The translations under genes and the position numbers were made by a program. A stretch of 64,000 nucleotides of DNA, from assembly GCF_002575655.3 (NCBI RefSeq), contig NC_053039.3, positions 379,045,633 through 379,109,632 on the forward strand. The letters are read 5' to 3'. Of the stretch, positions 55,707 through 64,000 are shown one piece after another. How positions within the stretch are numbered: position 1 is the stretch's first letter; every line of letters begins with the position of its first letter. The notes under the pieces are model-generated. The model searched no databases, was not told where the DNA came from, and was given only the letters and a program-made list of their open reading frames with translations. This stretch comes from Aegilops tauschii subsp. strangulata (Eukaryota; Streptophyta; Magnoliopsida; Poales; Poaceae).

Positions 55707-58700
55707 GTGAACCACGTTAATGTGGAGGAGGTTGAAGCACAGCCTGATGCATTAATAGGTAAGTTCTTGGTTAAGTCATTTACTGCAATCGTTCTTTTTG
55801 ATACTGGTGCATCACATTCATACATATCAAGGGGATTTGTGGATAAGTTTAAGTTGCCCACCAAAGTTCTTAGAACACCTATGTTAGTAACCTCGCCAGG
55901 AGCAGAGTATATGGCAAGCCAAGGATTTTTTCAGTTGCCATTGGCCATAGGTAGGCATGTTTTCCCCTCAGACCTAATAGTTTTGGAGTCACAAGGTTTG
56001 GATGTGATTTTGGGAATGGATTGGCTATCGATGTATGGAGGAAACATCGATTGCGCCAGTAAGACGATTTTGCTTACTACCCCAGAAGGAAGAAGGATTA
56101 AGTATGTATCCCGAAATGTGCCGAAGAGGACTCAAGTGAATTCCTTATCAGGAGTTGTACAGGAGGAAGTACCAGTGGTGAAGGAATTCCCTGACGTAAT
56201 TCCAGAGGAGTTGCCAGGCATGCCACCGGATAGAGACATCGAGTTTTTGATTGAGCTTTTGCCAGGCACTGGGCCAATATCTAAGAGACCGTACAAGATG
56301 CCCGCTAAGGATTTGGAAGAAATTAAGAAGCAGATTAAGGAGTTACTGGATAAAGGATATATTCGCCCAAGTTCGTCACCTTGGGGATCACCCGTACTTC
56401 TAATGGAGAAGAAAGATGGATCGTTGAGGATGGTTGTTGATTATCGTGGATTGAATGAAGTAACAATCAAGAACAAGTACCCACTGCCGATGATCAATGA
56501 TTTGTTTGACCGACTACAAGGAGCTAAAGTATTTTCCAAGATTGATTTGCGATCAGGATACCACCAGTTGAAGATTCGAGAGCAGGATATACCCAAGACA
56601 GCTTTTACGACAAGGTATGGGCTATATGAGTACACCGTTATGTCATTTGGCCTGACTAACGCACCTGCCTATTTCATGAACATGATGAACAAAGTGTTTA
56701 TGGAGTTTTTGGATAAGTTTGTCGTAGTGTTCATTGATGATATTCTGGTCTATTCGAAGAATGAAGAAGAGCATAAGGAGCATTTGCGTTTGGTACTTGG
56801 AAAGCTCAGAGAACATCAGTTATATGCCAAGTTCAGCAAGTGCGAGTTTTGGTTAAAGGAAGTTGGATTCCTTGGACATGTTATATCCGGAGAAGGAATA
56901 GCAGTAGATCCCACCAAGGTTAACACTGTGACAAATTGGGAAGCACCCACGACAGTTGGAGAAATCCGGAGTTTTCTTGGACTCGCAGGATATTACCGGA
57001 GATTCATCAAGAATTTCTCGAAGATTGCAAAGCCTATGACGGAGTTGTTCAAGAAGGACACCAAATTCATTTGGACTGAGGAATGTGAGGCTAGTTTCCA
57101 GGAATTGAAGAAATGTTTGGTTACAGCGCCAATGTTGATTCTGCCAGATCAACGCAAGGATTATGAAGTATATTGCGACGCTTCTCGTCGAGGACTTGGA
57201 GCAGTGCTAATGCAGGAGGGAAGAGTTGTTTCATATGCCTCACGACAGCTTAAACCCCATGAGTTGAATTATTCTACACATGATTTGGAGTTAGCAGCCG
57301 TAGTGCATGCGTTGAAGACATGGAGACATTTTCTCATCGGAAACCATTGTGAGGTGTACACGGATCACAAGAGTTTGAAGTACATTTTCACGCAGAAGGA
57401 GTTGAATCTCAGGCAAAGGAGATGGTTGGAGCTCATTAAGGATTATGATATGAGATTGCATTATCACCCAGGGAAGGCTAACGTAGTAGCCGATGCGTTG
57501 AGCCGCAAGAGCCATGTCAACACGCTCATGACTGGAGAGTTACCCAAGAAGTTAGCAGAGGATCTTCGTGAACTATGTTTGGAAATAGTTCCAAGAGGTT
57601 TTGTAGCAGCATTGGAGATTCAGTCTACTTTGATGGATAAGATCAGAGAAGCTCAGACAACAGACAAGGAAATTGCTGAGATAAAGGAAAGGATGAGTAA
57701 AGGAAAAGCCAAGGGATTTCGTGAGGATGAACATGATACCTTATGGTTTGAGGACTGCGTTTATGTGCCCAATGATCCGGAGATCAGGAAGTTGATTCTG
57801 CAAGAGGCCCATGATTCACCATATTCGATTCACCCAGGAAATACCAAGATGTATTTGGATTTGAAGGATACTTTCTGGTGGACCGGAATGAACAAGGATA
57901 TTGCGGAGTATTTAGCAGTTTGTGATGTATGTCAGAGAGTAAAGGCAGAGCATCAGAAGCCAGCAGGATTGCTACAACCATTGCCGATACCCGAATGGAA
58001 GTGGGATAAGCTAGGCATGGATTTTATCACAGGATTGCCTAGGACTCGTTCAGGCTATGACTCGATATGGGTTGTAGTCGATCGTTTGACGAAGGTAGCT
58101 CATTTCATCCCAGTAAAGACCACTTATACAAGTGCTAAGTTGGCAAAGATATACATGACCAGGATCGTATGTCTGCATGGAGTTCCGAGGAACATTGTAT
58201 CAGATAGAGGAACCCAGTTTACTTCAAAGTTTTGGAATCAGGTTCACGAGACTTTGGGTACCAGGCTAGAGTTCAGTACAACCTTTCATCCACAGACTGA
58301 CGGACAGACCAAGAGAGTCAATCAGATTTTGGAGGACATGCTGAGAGCTTGTGCGCTAGATTATGGATCTAGTTGGGACAACAATTTGCCATATGCAGAG
58401 TTCTCTTACAACAACAGTTATCAATCCAGTTTGAAGATGGCCCCTTTCGAAGCTCTGTACAGAAGGAGGTGCAGGACACCGTTGTTGTGGGACAAAGTTG
58501 GAGACCGCCAGTTGTTTGAACCAGATTTGATTAAAGAGTCTGAACAAAAAGTGAAGTTGATTCGCGATAGGCTCAAGGTAGCCCAGTCTAGGCAGAAGAG
58601 TTATGCGGATTCTAAACGCAAGGAGACAGTTTACGAAGTCGGAGACAGAGTTTATCTTCGAGTATCACCACTTCGAGGAGTAAAGCGCTTTGGAGTTAAG

Positions 58701-59105
58701 GGAAAGTTAGCGCCACGTTTTGTAGGACCATACAAAGTTTTGGAGCGTATGGGGGAAGTTGCTTACAAGTTGGAATTGCCCGAAGGATTGTCGGGAGTTC
58801 ACGATGTGTTCCATGTTTCTCAGCTGAAGAAGTGCCACGCAAAGATGGCTGAGATACCACTGAGAGATACAGTGCCATTGGAAGCGATTCAGCTGGATAG
58901 TGACTTGACCTATGAGGAGAAACCAGTTAAGATTCTTGAGTATGCCAGCCGAGTCACCCGCAGCAAGGTTATCAAGTTTTGCAAAGTTCAGTGGAGTCAC
59001 CATACCGAGGATGAAGCCACCTGGGAGCGAGAGGAAGATCTACGGAAGGACCACTCTCACCTATTTTCTAGCCAACCCGAATCTCGACGGCGAGATTCAT
59101 CTTAA
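55707..59105 (+). CDS. Chromovirus pol: protease, reverse transcriptase, RNase H, integrase, chromodomain
   Basis: 1132 open codons with no stop. Protease active site [10 protein letters not shown] at residue 32. Reverse transcriptase has [17 protein letters not shown] (about 246) and the FIDD catalytic motif near 342. RNase H has [13 protein letters not shown] (491), [20 protein letters not shown] and VVADALSR. Integrase has an HHCC region (about 710-750), Asp 772 in GMDFITG and Asp 833 in SDRGTQF; residue 869, exactly 35 residues after Asp 833, is Lys where the catalytic Glu is expected (DGQTKRVNQ). The C-terminus (about 1070-1120, [29 protein letters not shown]) resembles a chromodomain, as in Tekay/Del elements. 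There is no ATG at the start; it follows gag in the same frame after UAG. Confidence 0.95.
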   Translation: MNHVNVEEVEAQPDALIGKFLVKSFTAIVLFDTGASHSYISRGFVDKFKLPTKVLRTPMLVTSPGAEYMASQGFFQLPLAIGRHVFPSDLIVLESQGLDVILGMDWLSMYGGNIDCASKTILLTTPEGRRIKYVSRNVPKRTQVNSLSGVVQEEVPVVKEFPDVIPEELPGMPPDRDIEFLIELLPGTGPISKRPYKMPAKDLEEIKKQIKELLDKGYIRPSSSPWGSPVLLMEKKDGSLRMVVDYRGLNEVTIKNKYPLPMINDLFDRLQGAKVFSKIDLRSGYHQLKIREQDIPKTAFTTRYGLYEYTVMSFGLTNAPAYFMNMMNKVFMEFLDKFVVVFIDDILVYSKNEEEHKEHLRLVLGKLREHQLYAKFSKCEFWLKEVGFLGHVISGEGIAVDPTKVNTVTNWEAPTTVGEIRSFLGLAGYYRRFIKNFSKIAKPMTELFKKDTKFIWTEECEASFQELKKCLVTAPMLILPDQRKDYEVYCDASRRGLGAVLMQEGRVVSYASRQLKPHELNYSTHDLELAAVVHALKTWRHFLIGNHCEVYTDHKSLKYIFTQKELNLRQRRWLELIKDYDMRLHYHPGKANVVADALSRKSHVNTLMTGELPKKLAEDLRELCLEIVPRGFVAALEIQSTLMDKIREAQTTDKEIAEIKERMSKGKAKGFREDEHDTLWFEDCVYVPNDPEIRKLILQEAHDSPYSIHPGNTKMYLDLKDTFWWTGMNKDIAEYLAVCDVCQRVKAEHQKPAGLLQPLPIPEWKWDKLGMDFITGLPRTRSGYDSIWVVVDRLTKVAHFIPVKTTYTSAKLAKIYMTRIVCLHGVPRNIVSDRGTQFTSKFWNQVHETLGTRLEFSTTFHPQTDGQTKRVNQILEDMLRACALDYGSSWDNNLPYAEFSYNNSYQSSLKMAPFEALYRRRCRTPLLWDKVGDRQLFEPDLIKESEQKVKLIRDRLKVAQSRQKSYADSKRKETVYEVGDRVYLRVSPLRGVKRFGVKGKLAPRFVGPYKVLERMGEVAYKLELPEGLSGVHDVFHVSQLKKCHAKMAEIPLRDTVPLEAIQLDSDLTYEEKPVKILEYASRVTRSKVIKFCKVQWSHHTEDEATWEREEDLRKDHSHLFSSQPESRRRDSS

Positions 59106-59117
59106 GGGGGGTAGGTT
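59101..59117 (+). other. Chromovirus polypurine tract
   Basis: CTTAAGGGGGGTAGGTT immediately precedes the 3' LTR and overlaps the pol stop codon TAA (59103-59105). Confidence 0.85.
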
Positions 59118-59965
59118 TGTAACATCCCAAATTTTCAATTTGGAATGTTATACATTAGATCATCATGCATATCATATTTTATTGCATTTTGATTTGCGAT
59201 CCTAGAAATTTCACGCAACTCAAGGACCCACAGAGAGAGTTGGGGATTTCGTTATTTTCATATTTGGGTTTTCTCAAATTTTGAAAATAGGATCATGCAT
59301 ATCATATGTAGAGTGTACAAACTAATCATGATTAGCCGTGTCCCCGGTTATGGACATCTTGAGTATCTAGTTCTTGGATTATCATGTGAATCTCATCATC
59401 ATGTTACTTAATTTAATTTGATTGGGTTAATCACGTTCTTAGTTGGGATTGAGTTGGAGGTACCTTCTCAATGTTTAACAACCACCATGATAGTTAAATA
59501 AAATTTATTCCTTTGTGGTAGGGAAAAATTATCTTTTCGCAAAACTGTAACCATAGAGCTTTCCACCAGCCAAATATGCATGTAGTGATAGCATTATTCT
59601 GTTCATTACTCTCTATGTGTTACTTTGCCAGCATATTCCATGTGCTGACCCGTTTTCGGGCTGCAACGTATCATGTTGCAGACTTTTCAGACGACGAGTA
59701 AGGAGCCTTGGGTCGTGGTCTTATACTCAGTGATGCCGTTGGAGTTGATGGACTCACTTTATCTTCCAAGCCTTCCGCTGTTATCGTATTTTAGATGGCC
59801 TTAAGCCATATTTATTGTATTGAGTTCTCTTGAACTATTCGATGTAATAAGTGTGTGATTGCTACTCTGTTATAAATCCTTCAAAGTATTGTGTGTGTCA
59901 GCATTACTGATCCAGGGATGACACTGATGCACAGAGACTAGACTGTTTGAGGTCTGGTCGCTACA
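59118..59965 (+). repeat. Chromovirus 3' LTR with internal deletion (848 bp)
   Basis: Matches the 5' LTR at its start (about 178 bases) and at its last ~650 bases. The part equivalent to about 51204-53056 is missing. At the junction CATGCATATCATATGTAGAG contains a filler of about ten bases that copies GCATATCATA from the LTR start (59166-59175). Confidence 0.95.
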
Positions 59966-60334
59966 GATGAATTGTGGATTATGATCAGGTTATCTATGAA
60001 TATTATTTGAGTCTTCTCTGAACTCTTTTATGCATGATTAAGATAGCTTTGTATTTCTCTCTGATCTATTGATTTGGTTTGGCCAACTAGATTGATCTAT
60101 CTTGCAAAGGGAGAGGTGCTTTTTTTTGGGTTCAATCTTGCGGTGTCCTCAACAGTTGATAGTAGGGGTAGCGAGGCACGTATTGTATTTTTGCCATTAA
60201 GGATAAAAAGATGGTTTTTTTACCATATTGTTTGGATCTATCCCTCTACATCATGTAATCTTGCTTAAGGCGTTACTCCGTTCTTCTTAACTTAATACAC
60301 TAGATGCATGCTGCAGAACGGTCGATGTGTGGAG
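59966..60334 (+). repeat. Older Athila-type LTR, second surviving piece
   Basis: Resumes at GATGAATTGTGG after the chromovirus and runs through GGGGTAGCGAGGCACGTA and CACTAGATGCATGCTGCAGA to TGGAG, where the solo LTR begins. Confidence 0.85.
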
Positions 60335-61907
60335 TGATACGTCTCCAACGTATCTATAATTTTTGCTTGTTCCATGCTGTTATATTATCATTCTCGGATG
60401 TTTTACAATCATTTTATAGAAACTTTAAATCATTTTTTGGGACTAACCTATTTACATAGTGCCCAGTGGTAGTTATTGTTTTTTGCTTGTTTTTACATCG
60501 CAGAAAATCAATACCAAACGGAGTCCAAACGCAACGAAACTTTTTGGAGATTTTTTCTGGACCAGAAGACACAAGAAGGGCCAAAGAAGTACCAGAGGGG
60601 TGCCCCGCAGGGGCACAACCAACTTGGGCGCGCCTAGAGGCCCAGGCGCTCCTTGGTGGGTTGTGCCGACCTCGGTGGCCTCCCGCACCGCCTCTTTGCT
60701 CTATTAATACCCCGAAAATCCAAAAACCCTAGGGGAGTCGACGAAACACAATTCCAGCTGCCGCAAGTTCCAGAACCACCAGATCCAATCTAGGCACCAT
60801 CACGGAGGGGTTCATCACCCTCAATGGTGCCTCTCCGATGATGCGTGAGTAGTTCATTGTAGACCTACGGGTCCGTAGTTAGTAGCTAGATGGCTTCCTC
60901 TCTCTCTTTTGATTCTCAATACAATTGTCTCTTAGAGATCTATTTGATGTAACTCTTTTTGCTCTGTGTTTGTTGGGATCCGATGAACTTTGAGTTTATG
61001 ATCAGATCTATGTTATCCATGAAATTTATTTGAGTTCTGATCTCTTATATGCATGATTACTTACAGCCTCGTATTTCTTCTTCGAATCTGTGGTTTAGTT
61101 AGGCCAACTAGATCGATTTTTCTTGCCACGGGAAGAGGTGCTTTGTGATGGGTTCGGTAGTGTGGTGTTCTTTCCCAGTGACATAAGGGGCAACAAGACA
61201 CGTATCGATCGTTGCTATTAAGGATAACAAGATGGGGTCTATTCTTACATGAATAGGTCTTGTCTACATCATGTCATCGTTCTTATTGCATTACTCCGTT
61301 TCTCCATGAACTTAATACACTAGATGCATGCTGCATAGCGGTTGATGTGTGGAGTAATAGTAGTAGACGCAGGCAGGAGTCGGTCTACTAATCTTGGACG
61401 TGATTCCTATATAATGATCATTGCCTGGATATCGTCATAATTATTTGAAGTTCTATCAATTGCCCAACAATAATTTGTTTACCCGCCGTATGCTATTTTT
61501 CTCGAGAGAAGCCACTAGTGAAATCTACGCCCCCCGGGTCTATTCTTTGTCATATTTGCTTTGAGATCTATTTTTATTTGCTTTTGTTTTCAGATCTATT
61601 ATTCTAAAAACCCAAAATACCTTGCTGCACTTTTTCTTTATTTATTTTATTTTGTTCTATTACGAGATCTCTTTACCCAAAATCATATAAACCAATCTAT
61701 CTTTTTCCCATGAGGGATTGACAACCCCTCTTACGCGTCGGGTTGCAAGTATTTGTTCTTTGTGTGCAGGTACCGTTTACATAGTGCTGCTTGGTTCTCC
61801 TACTAGTTCGATAACCTTGGTTTCATAACTGAGGGAAATACCTACCGAAGTTGTACTGCATCATCCCTTCCTCTTTGGGGCAATACTGACGCGGATACGA
61901 GCCATCA
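60335..61907 (+). repeat. Solo LTR of an Athila-like element
   Basis: 1573 bp from TGATACGTCTCCAACG to GAGCCATCA, flanked by TGGAG on both sides (60330-60334 and 61908-61912). With both ends, a target duplication and no interior, this is the product of recombination between the two LTRs of one insertion. Most similar in wording to the LTRs at 49082 and 23285. Confidence 0.95.
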
Positions 61908-62001
61908 TGGAGTAATAGTAGTAGATGCAGAATCGTTTCGGTCTACTTGTCACAGACGTGATGCCTATATTCATGATCATTGCCTTAGATATCGTCATAA
62001 C
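61908..62001 (+). repeat. Older Athila-type LTR, third surviving piece
   Basis: TAATAGTAGTAGATGCAGAATCG through GATATCGTCATAAC continues the order seen at 50085-50170 in the full LTR. It is cut at 62001 by the minus-strand element. Confidence 0.8.
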
Positions 62002-63523
62002 TGATGACCCACAAGTATAGGGGATCTATCATAGTCCTTTCGATAAGTAAGAGTGTCGAACCCAACGAGGAGCAGAAGGAAATGATAAGCGGTTTTCAGC
62101 AAGGTATTCTCTGCATGCACTGAAATAATAGGTAACAAATAGTTTTGTGATAAGATAATTTGTAACAAGCAACAAGTGACAAAAGTAAATAAAGTGCAGC
62201 AAGGTGGCCCAATCCTTTTTGTAGCAAAGGACAAGCCTGGACAAACTCTTATATAGAGAAAAGCGCTCCCGAGGACACATGGGAATTATCGTCAAGCTAG
62301 TTTTCATCACGTTCATATGATTCGCGTTCGGTACTTTGATAATTTGATATCTGGGTGGACCTGTGCTTGGGTGCTGCCCTTACTTGGACAAGCATCCCAC
62401 TTATGATTAACCCCTATTGCAAGCATCCGCAACTACAAAAGAAGTATTAAGGTAAACCTAACCATATCATGAAACATATGGATCCAAATCAGCCCCTTAC
62501 AAAGCAACGCATAAACTAGGGTTTAAGCTTCTGTCACTCTAGCAACCCATCATCTACTTATTACTTCCCAATGCCTTCCCCTAGGCCCAAATAATGGTGA
62601 AGTGTCATGTAGTCGACGTTTACATAACACCACTAGAGGAGAGACAACATACATCTCATCAAAATATCGAACGAATATCAAATTCACATGACTACTAATA
62701 GCAAGACTTCTCCCATGTCCTCAGGAAAAAACGTAACTACTCACAAAGCATATTCATGTTCATAATCAGAGGGGTATTAATATGCATATAGGATCTGAAC
62801 ATATGATCTTCCACCAAATAAACCAACTAGTATCAACTACAAGGAGTAATCAACAGTACTAGCAACCTACGGGTACCAATCCCAGACTTAGAGACAAGAA
62901 TTGGATACAAGAGATGAACTAGGGTTTGAGAGGAGATGGTGCTGGTGAAGATGTTGATGGAGATTGCCCCTCCCCCGATGAGAGGAGCATTGGTGATGAC
63001 GATGGCGATGGTTCCCCCCTCCCGGAGGGAAGTGTCCCCAGCAGAACAGCTCCACCGGATCCCTAGATTGGTTCCGCCAAGGTTCCGCCTCGTGGCGGAC
63101 GAGTCTCATCCTGAAAGCTTGCTTGTGATTTTTTTTAGGACGAAAGACTTCATATAGCAGAAGATGGGCACCGGAGGGCCAATAGGGGGCCCACGAGGCA
63201 GGGGGCGCGCCCAGGGGGGTAGGACGCGCCCTCCACCCTCATGGCCAGGGTGTGGGCCCCCTCTGGTATTTCTTCCTCTCAGTATTTTTTATTATTTCCA
63301 AAAATAACTTTCGTGGAGTTTCAGGACTTTGGAGTTGTGCAGAATAGGTCTCTAATATTTGCTCCTTTTCCAGCCCAGAATTCCAGCTGTGGGCATTCTC
63401 CCTCCTTATGTAAACCTTGTAAAATAAGAGAGAATAGGCATAAGTATTGTGATATAATGTGTAATAATAGCCCATAATGCAATAAATATCGATATAAAAG
63501 CATGATGCAAAATGGACGTATCA
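62002..63523 (-). repeat. 3' LTR of Athila-like element 3
   Basis: 1522 bp. On the minus strand it begins TGATACGTCCATTTTGCATC and ends GGGTCATCA. It is a different LTR type from the TGATACGTCTCC group, sharing only the first nine bases. Confidence 0.85.
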
Positions 63524-64000
63524 ACTCCCCCAAGCTTAGGCCTCGCTTGTCCTCAAGCGGAAGCCGATAACGATAAATATGTCCACATGTTTAGAGGTAG
63601 AGGTGTCGATAAAATAAAATACGGACATGAGGGAAACATGATTATTCTTAAAACAGCAACATATATTGATAATGTCATATGATTTCTTATGCTCAAGTAA
63701 TAATCTCACAATGCAAAGTATGAATCAGAAACTTTATTGAGAACTAACAAACTATAATCTCATTCATTGAAGCAATTGCAATTTATTATAACATCAGAAA
63801 GAGTCTATGTCAGAGCCTTTTAGCAGGTCCACATACTCAACTATCATTTAGTCTTTCACAATAGCTAACACTCACGCAATACTTGTGGTTACGGAGTTTT
63901 AATTGGACACAGAGAAAGATAGGGGCTTATAGTTTCGCCTCCCAACCTTTTACCTCAAGGGTAATGTCAACAATAATGACTCATGCTAACTTACATCCAA
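63524..64000 (-). other. Polypurine tract and 3' internal region of element 3
   Basis: ACTCCCCCAAGCTTA (63525-63539) is the inverse polypurine tract. Beyond it, GCTTGTCCTCAAGCGGAAG and TTTCGCCTCCCAACCTTTT, GGGTAATGTCAACAATAATG match, in inverse, the 3' noncoding region of element 1 near 28440-28500 and 28840-28860. No ORF is supported. Confidence 0.75.

Larger units (their letters stand above)
51026..59965 (+). mobile_element. Chromovirus (Tekay/Del-type) Gypsy LTR retrotransposon, nearly intact
   Basis: LTRs begin TGTAACATCCCAAATTTTCA and end GGTCGCTACA, and GATGA flanks both ends (51021-51025 and 59966-59970). A tRNA-Met-type primer site, an extra ORF, a gag with zinc knuckle, a long uninterrupted pol with a C-terminal chromodomain-like region, and a purine tract TTAAGGGGGGTAGG before the 3' LTR follow in order. 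It is the youngest-looking element by coding integrity. The two LTRs differ greatly in length (2688 versus 848 bp) because the 3' copy lost its middle. Confidence 0.97.
62002..64000 (-). mobile_element. Athila-like element 3, 3' end, minus strand
   Basis: A minus-strand LTR (62002-63523) is followed, leftward in element terms, by the polypurine tract, read TAAGCTTGGGGGAGT on the minus strand, and 3' internal sequence up to the window end. The internal part shares inverse words with element 1, for example AGTTATTATTGTTGACAT. The interior and other LTR are outside the window. It inserted in the older LTR within ATCGTCATAA. Confidence 0.85.

Overview
The window looks like a gene-poor piece of a large grass genome, almost certainly a Triticeae cereal (wheat, barley or Aegilops relatives). 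The evidence is a dense nest of transposable elements whose ends match Triticeae repeat types: an Angela/BARE-type Copia element, several Athila-like Gypsy elements whose LTRs begin TGATACGTCTCC, a chromodomain Gypsy element, a Tat-lineage Gypsy element with an antisense gene, and three CACTA DNA transposons. Family names come from recognition of sequence, not from a database search.

Layout. 1-6218 is the right part of a CACTA element (A) with a decayed En/Spm-type transposase gene, a long GGGCC-rich array and a terminal repeat ending TTTGTAGTG. 6219-12313 is the 3' part of a Tat-like Gypsy element: a broken multi-exon gene on the minus strand followed by a plus-strand LTR. 12314-23284 is the only host-gene island: a DUF295 C-terminal fragment, an F-box/DUF295 pseudogene (15225-21949) split by a complete CACTA element (B, 17020-21887, target duplication ATG), and an intact-looking NAC domain lacking its first exon (22463-23170). 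23285-30456 is a complete non-autonomous Athila-like element (target duplication TCGAC). 30707-39047 is a complete Angela-like element (CAACT). 39048-42673 is the right part of a third CACTA element (C). 42674-43702 is a minus-strand Angela-type LTR fragment.

43703-62001 is a nest. An old Athila-type LTR survives as three pieces (50636-51025, 59966-60334, 61908-62001). It is interrupted by an Athila-like element with gag and protease only (43703-50635), by a nearly intact chromovirus (51026-59965, GATGA) and by a solo LTR (60335-61907, TGGAG). 62002-64000 is the 3' end of another Athila-like element on the minus strand.

Several observations deserve follow-up. The 3' internal regions of the Athila-like elements hold a series of hairpins whose arms differ in sequence but stay complementary around a constant TTCACTT loop. 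The chromovirus has an extra ORF before gag whose start resembles a double-stranded-RNA-binding domain; its gag and pol lie in one frame split by a single UAG, and its integrase has Lys at the catalytic Glu position. The Angela 5' LTR lost its TATA box through a deletion that starts at the tip of a perfect 14-bp palindrome. CACTA B carries a B3-domain gene and a tRNA-like sequence with A and B boxes and a Pol III terminator.

No CRISPR array, rRNA gene or organellar insertion was recognised. Nothing in the window looks like a fully functional host gene except possibly the NAC fragment.
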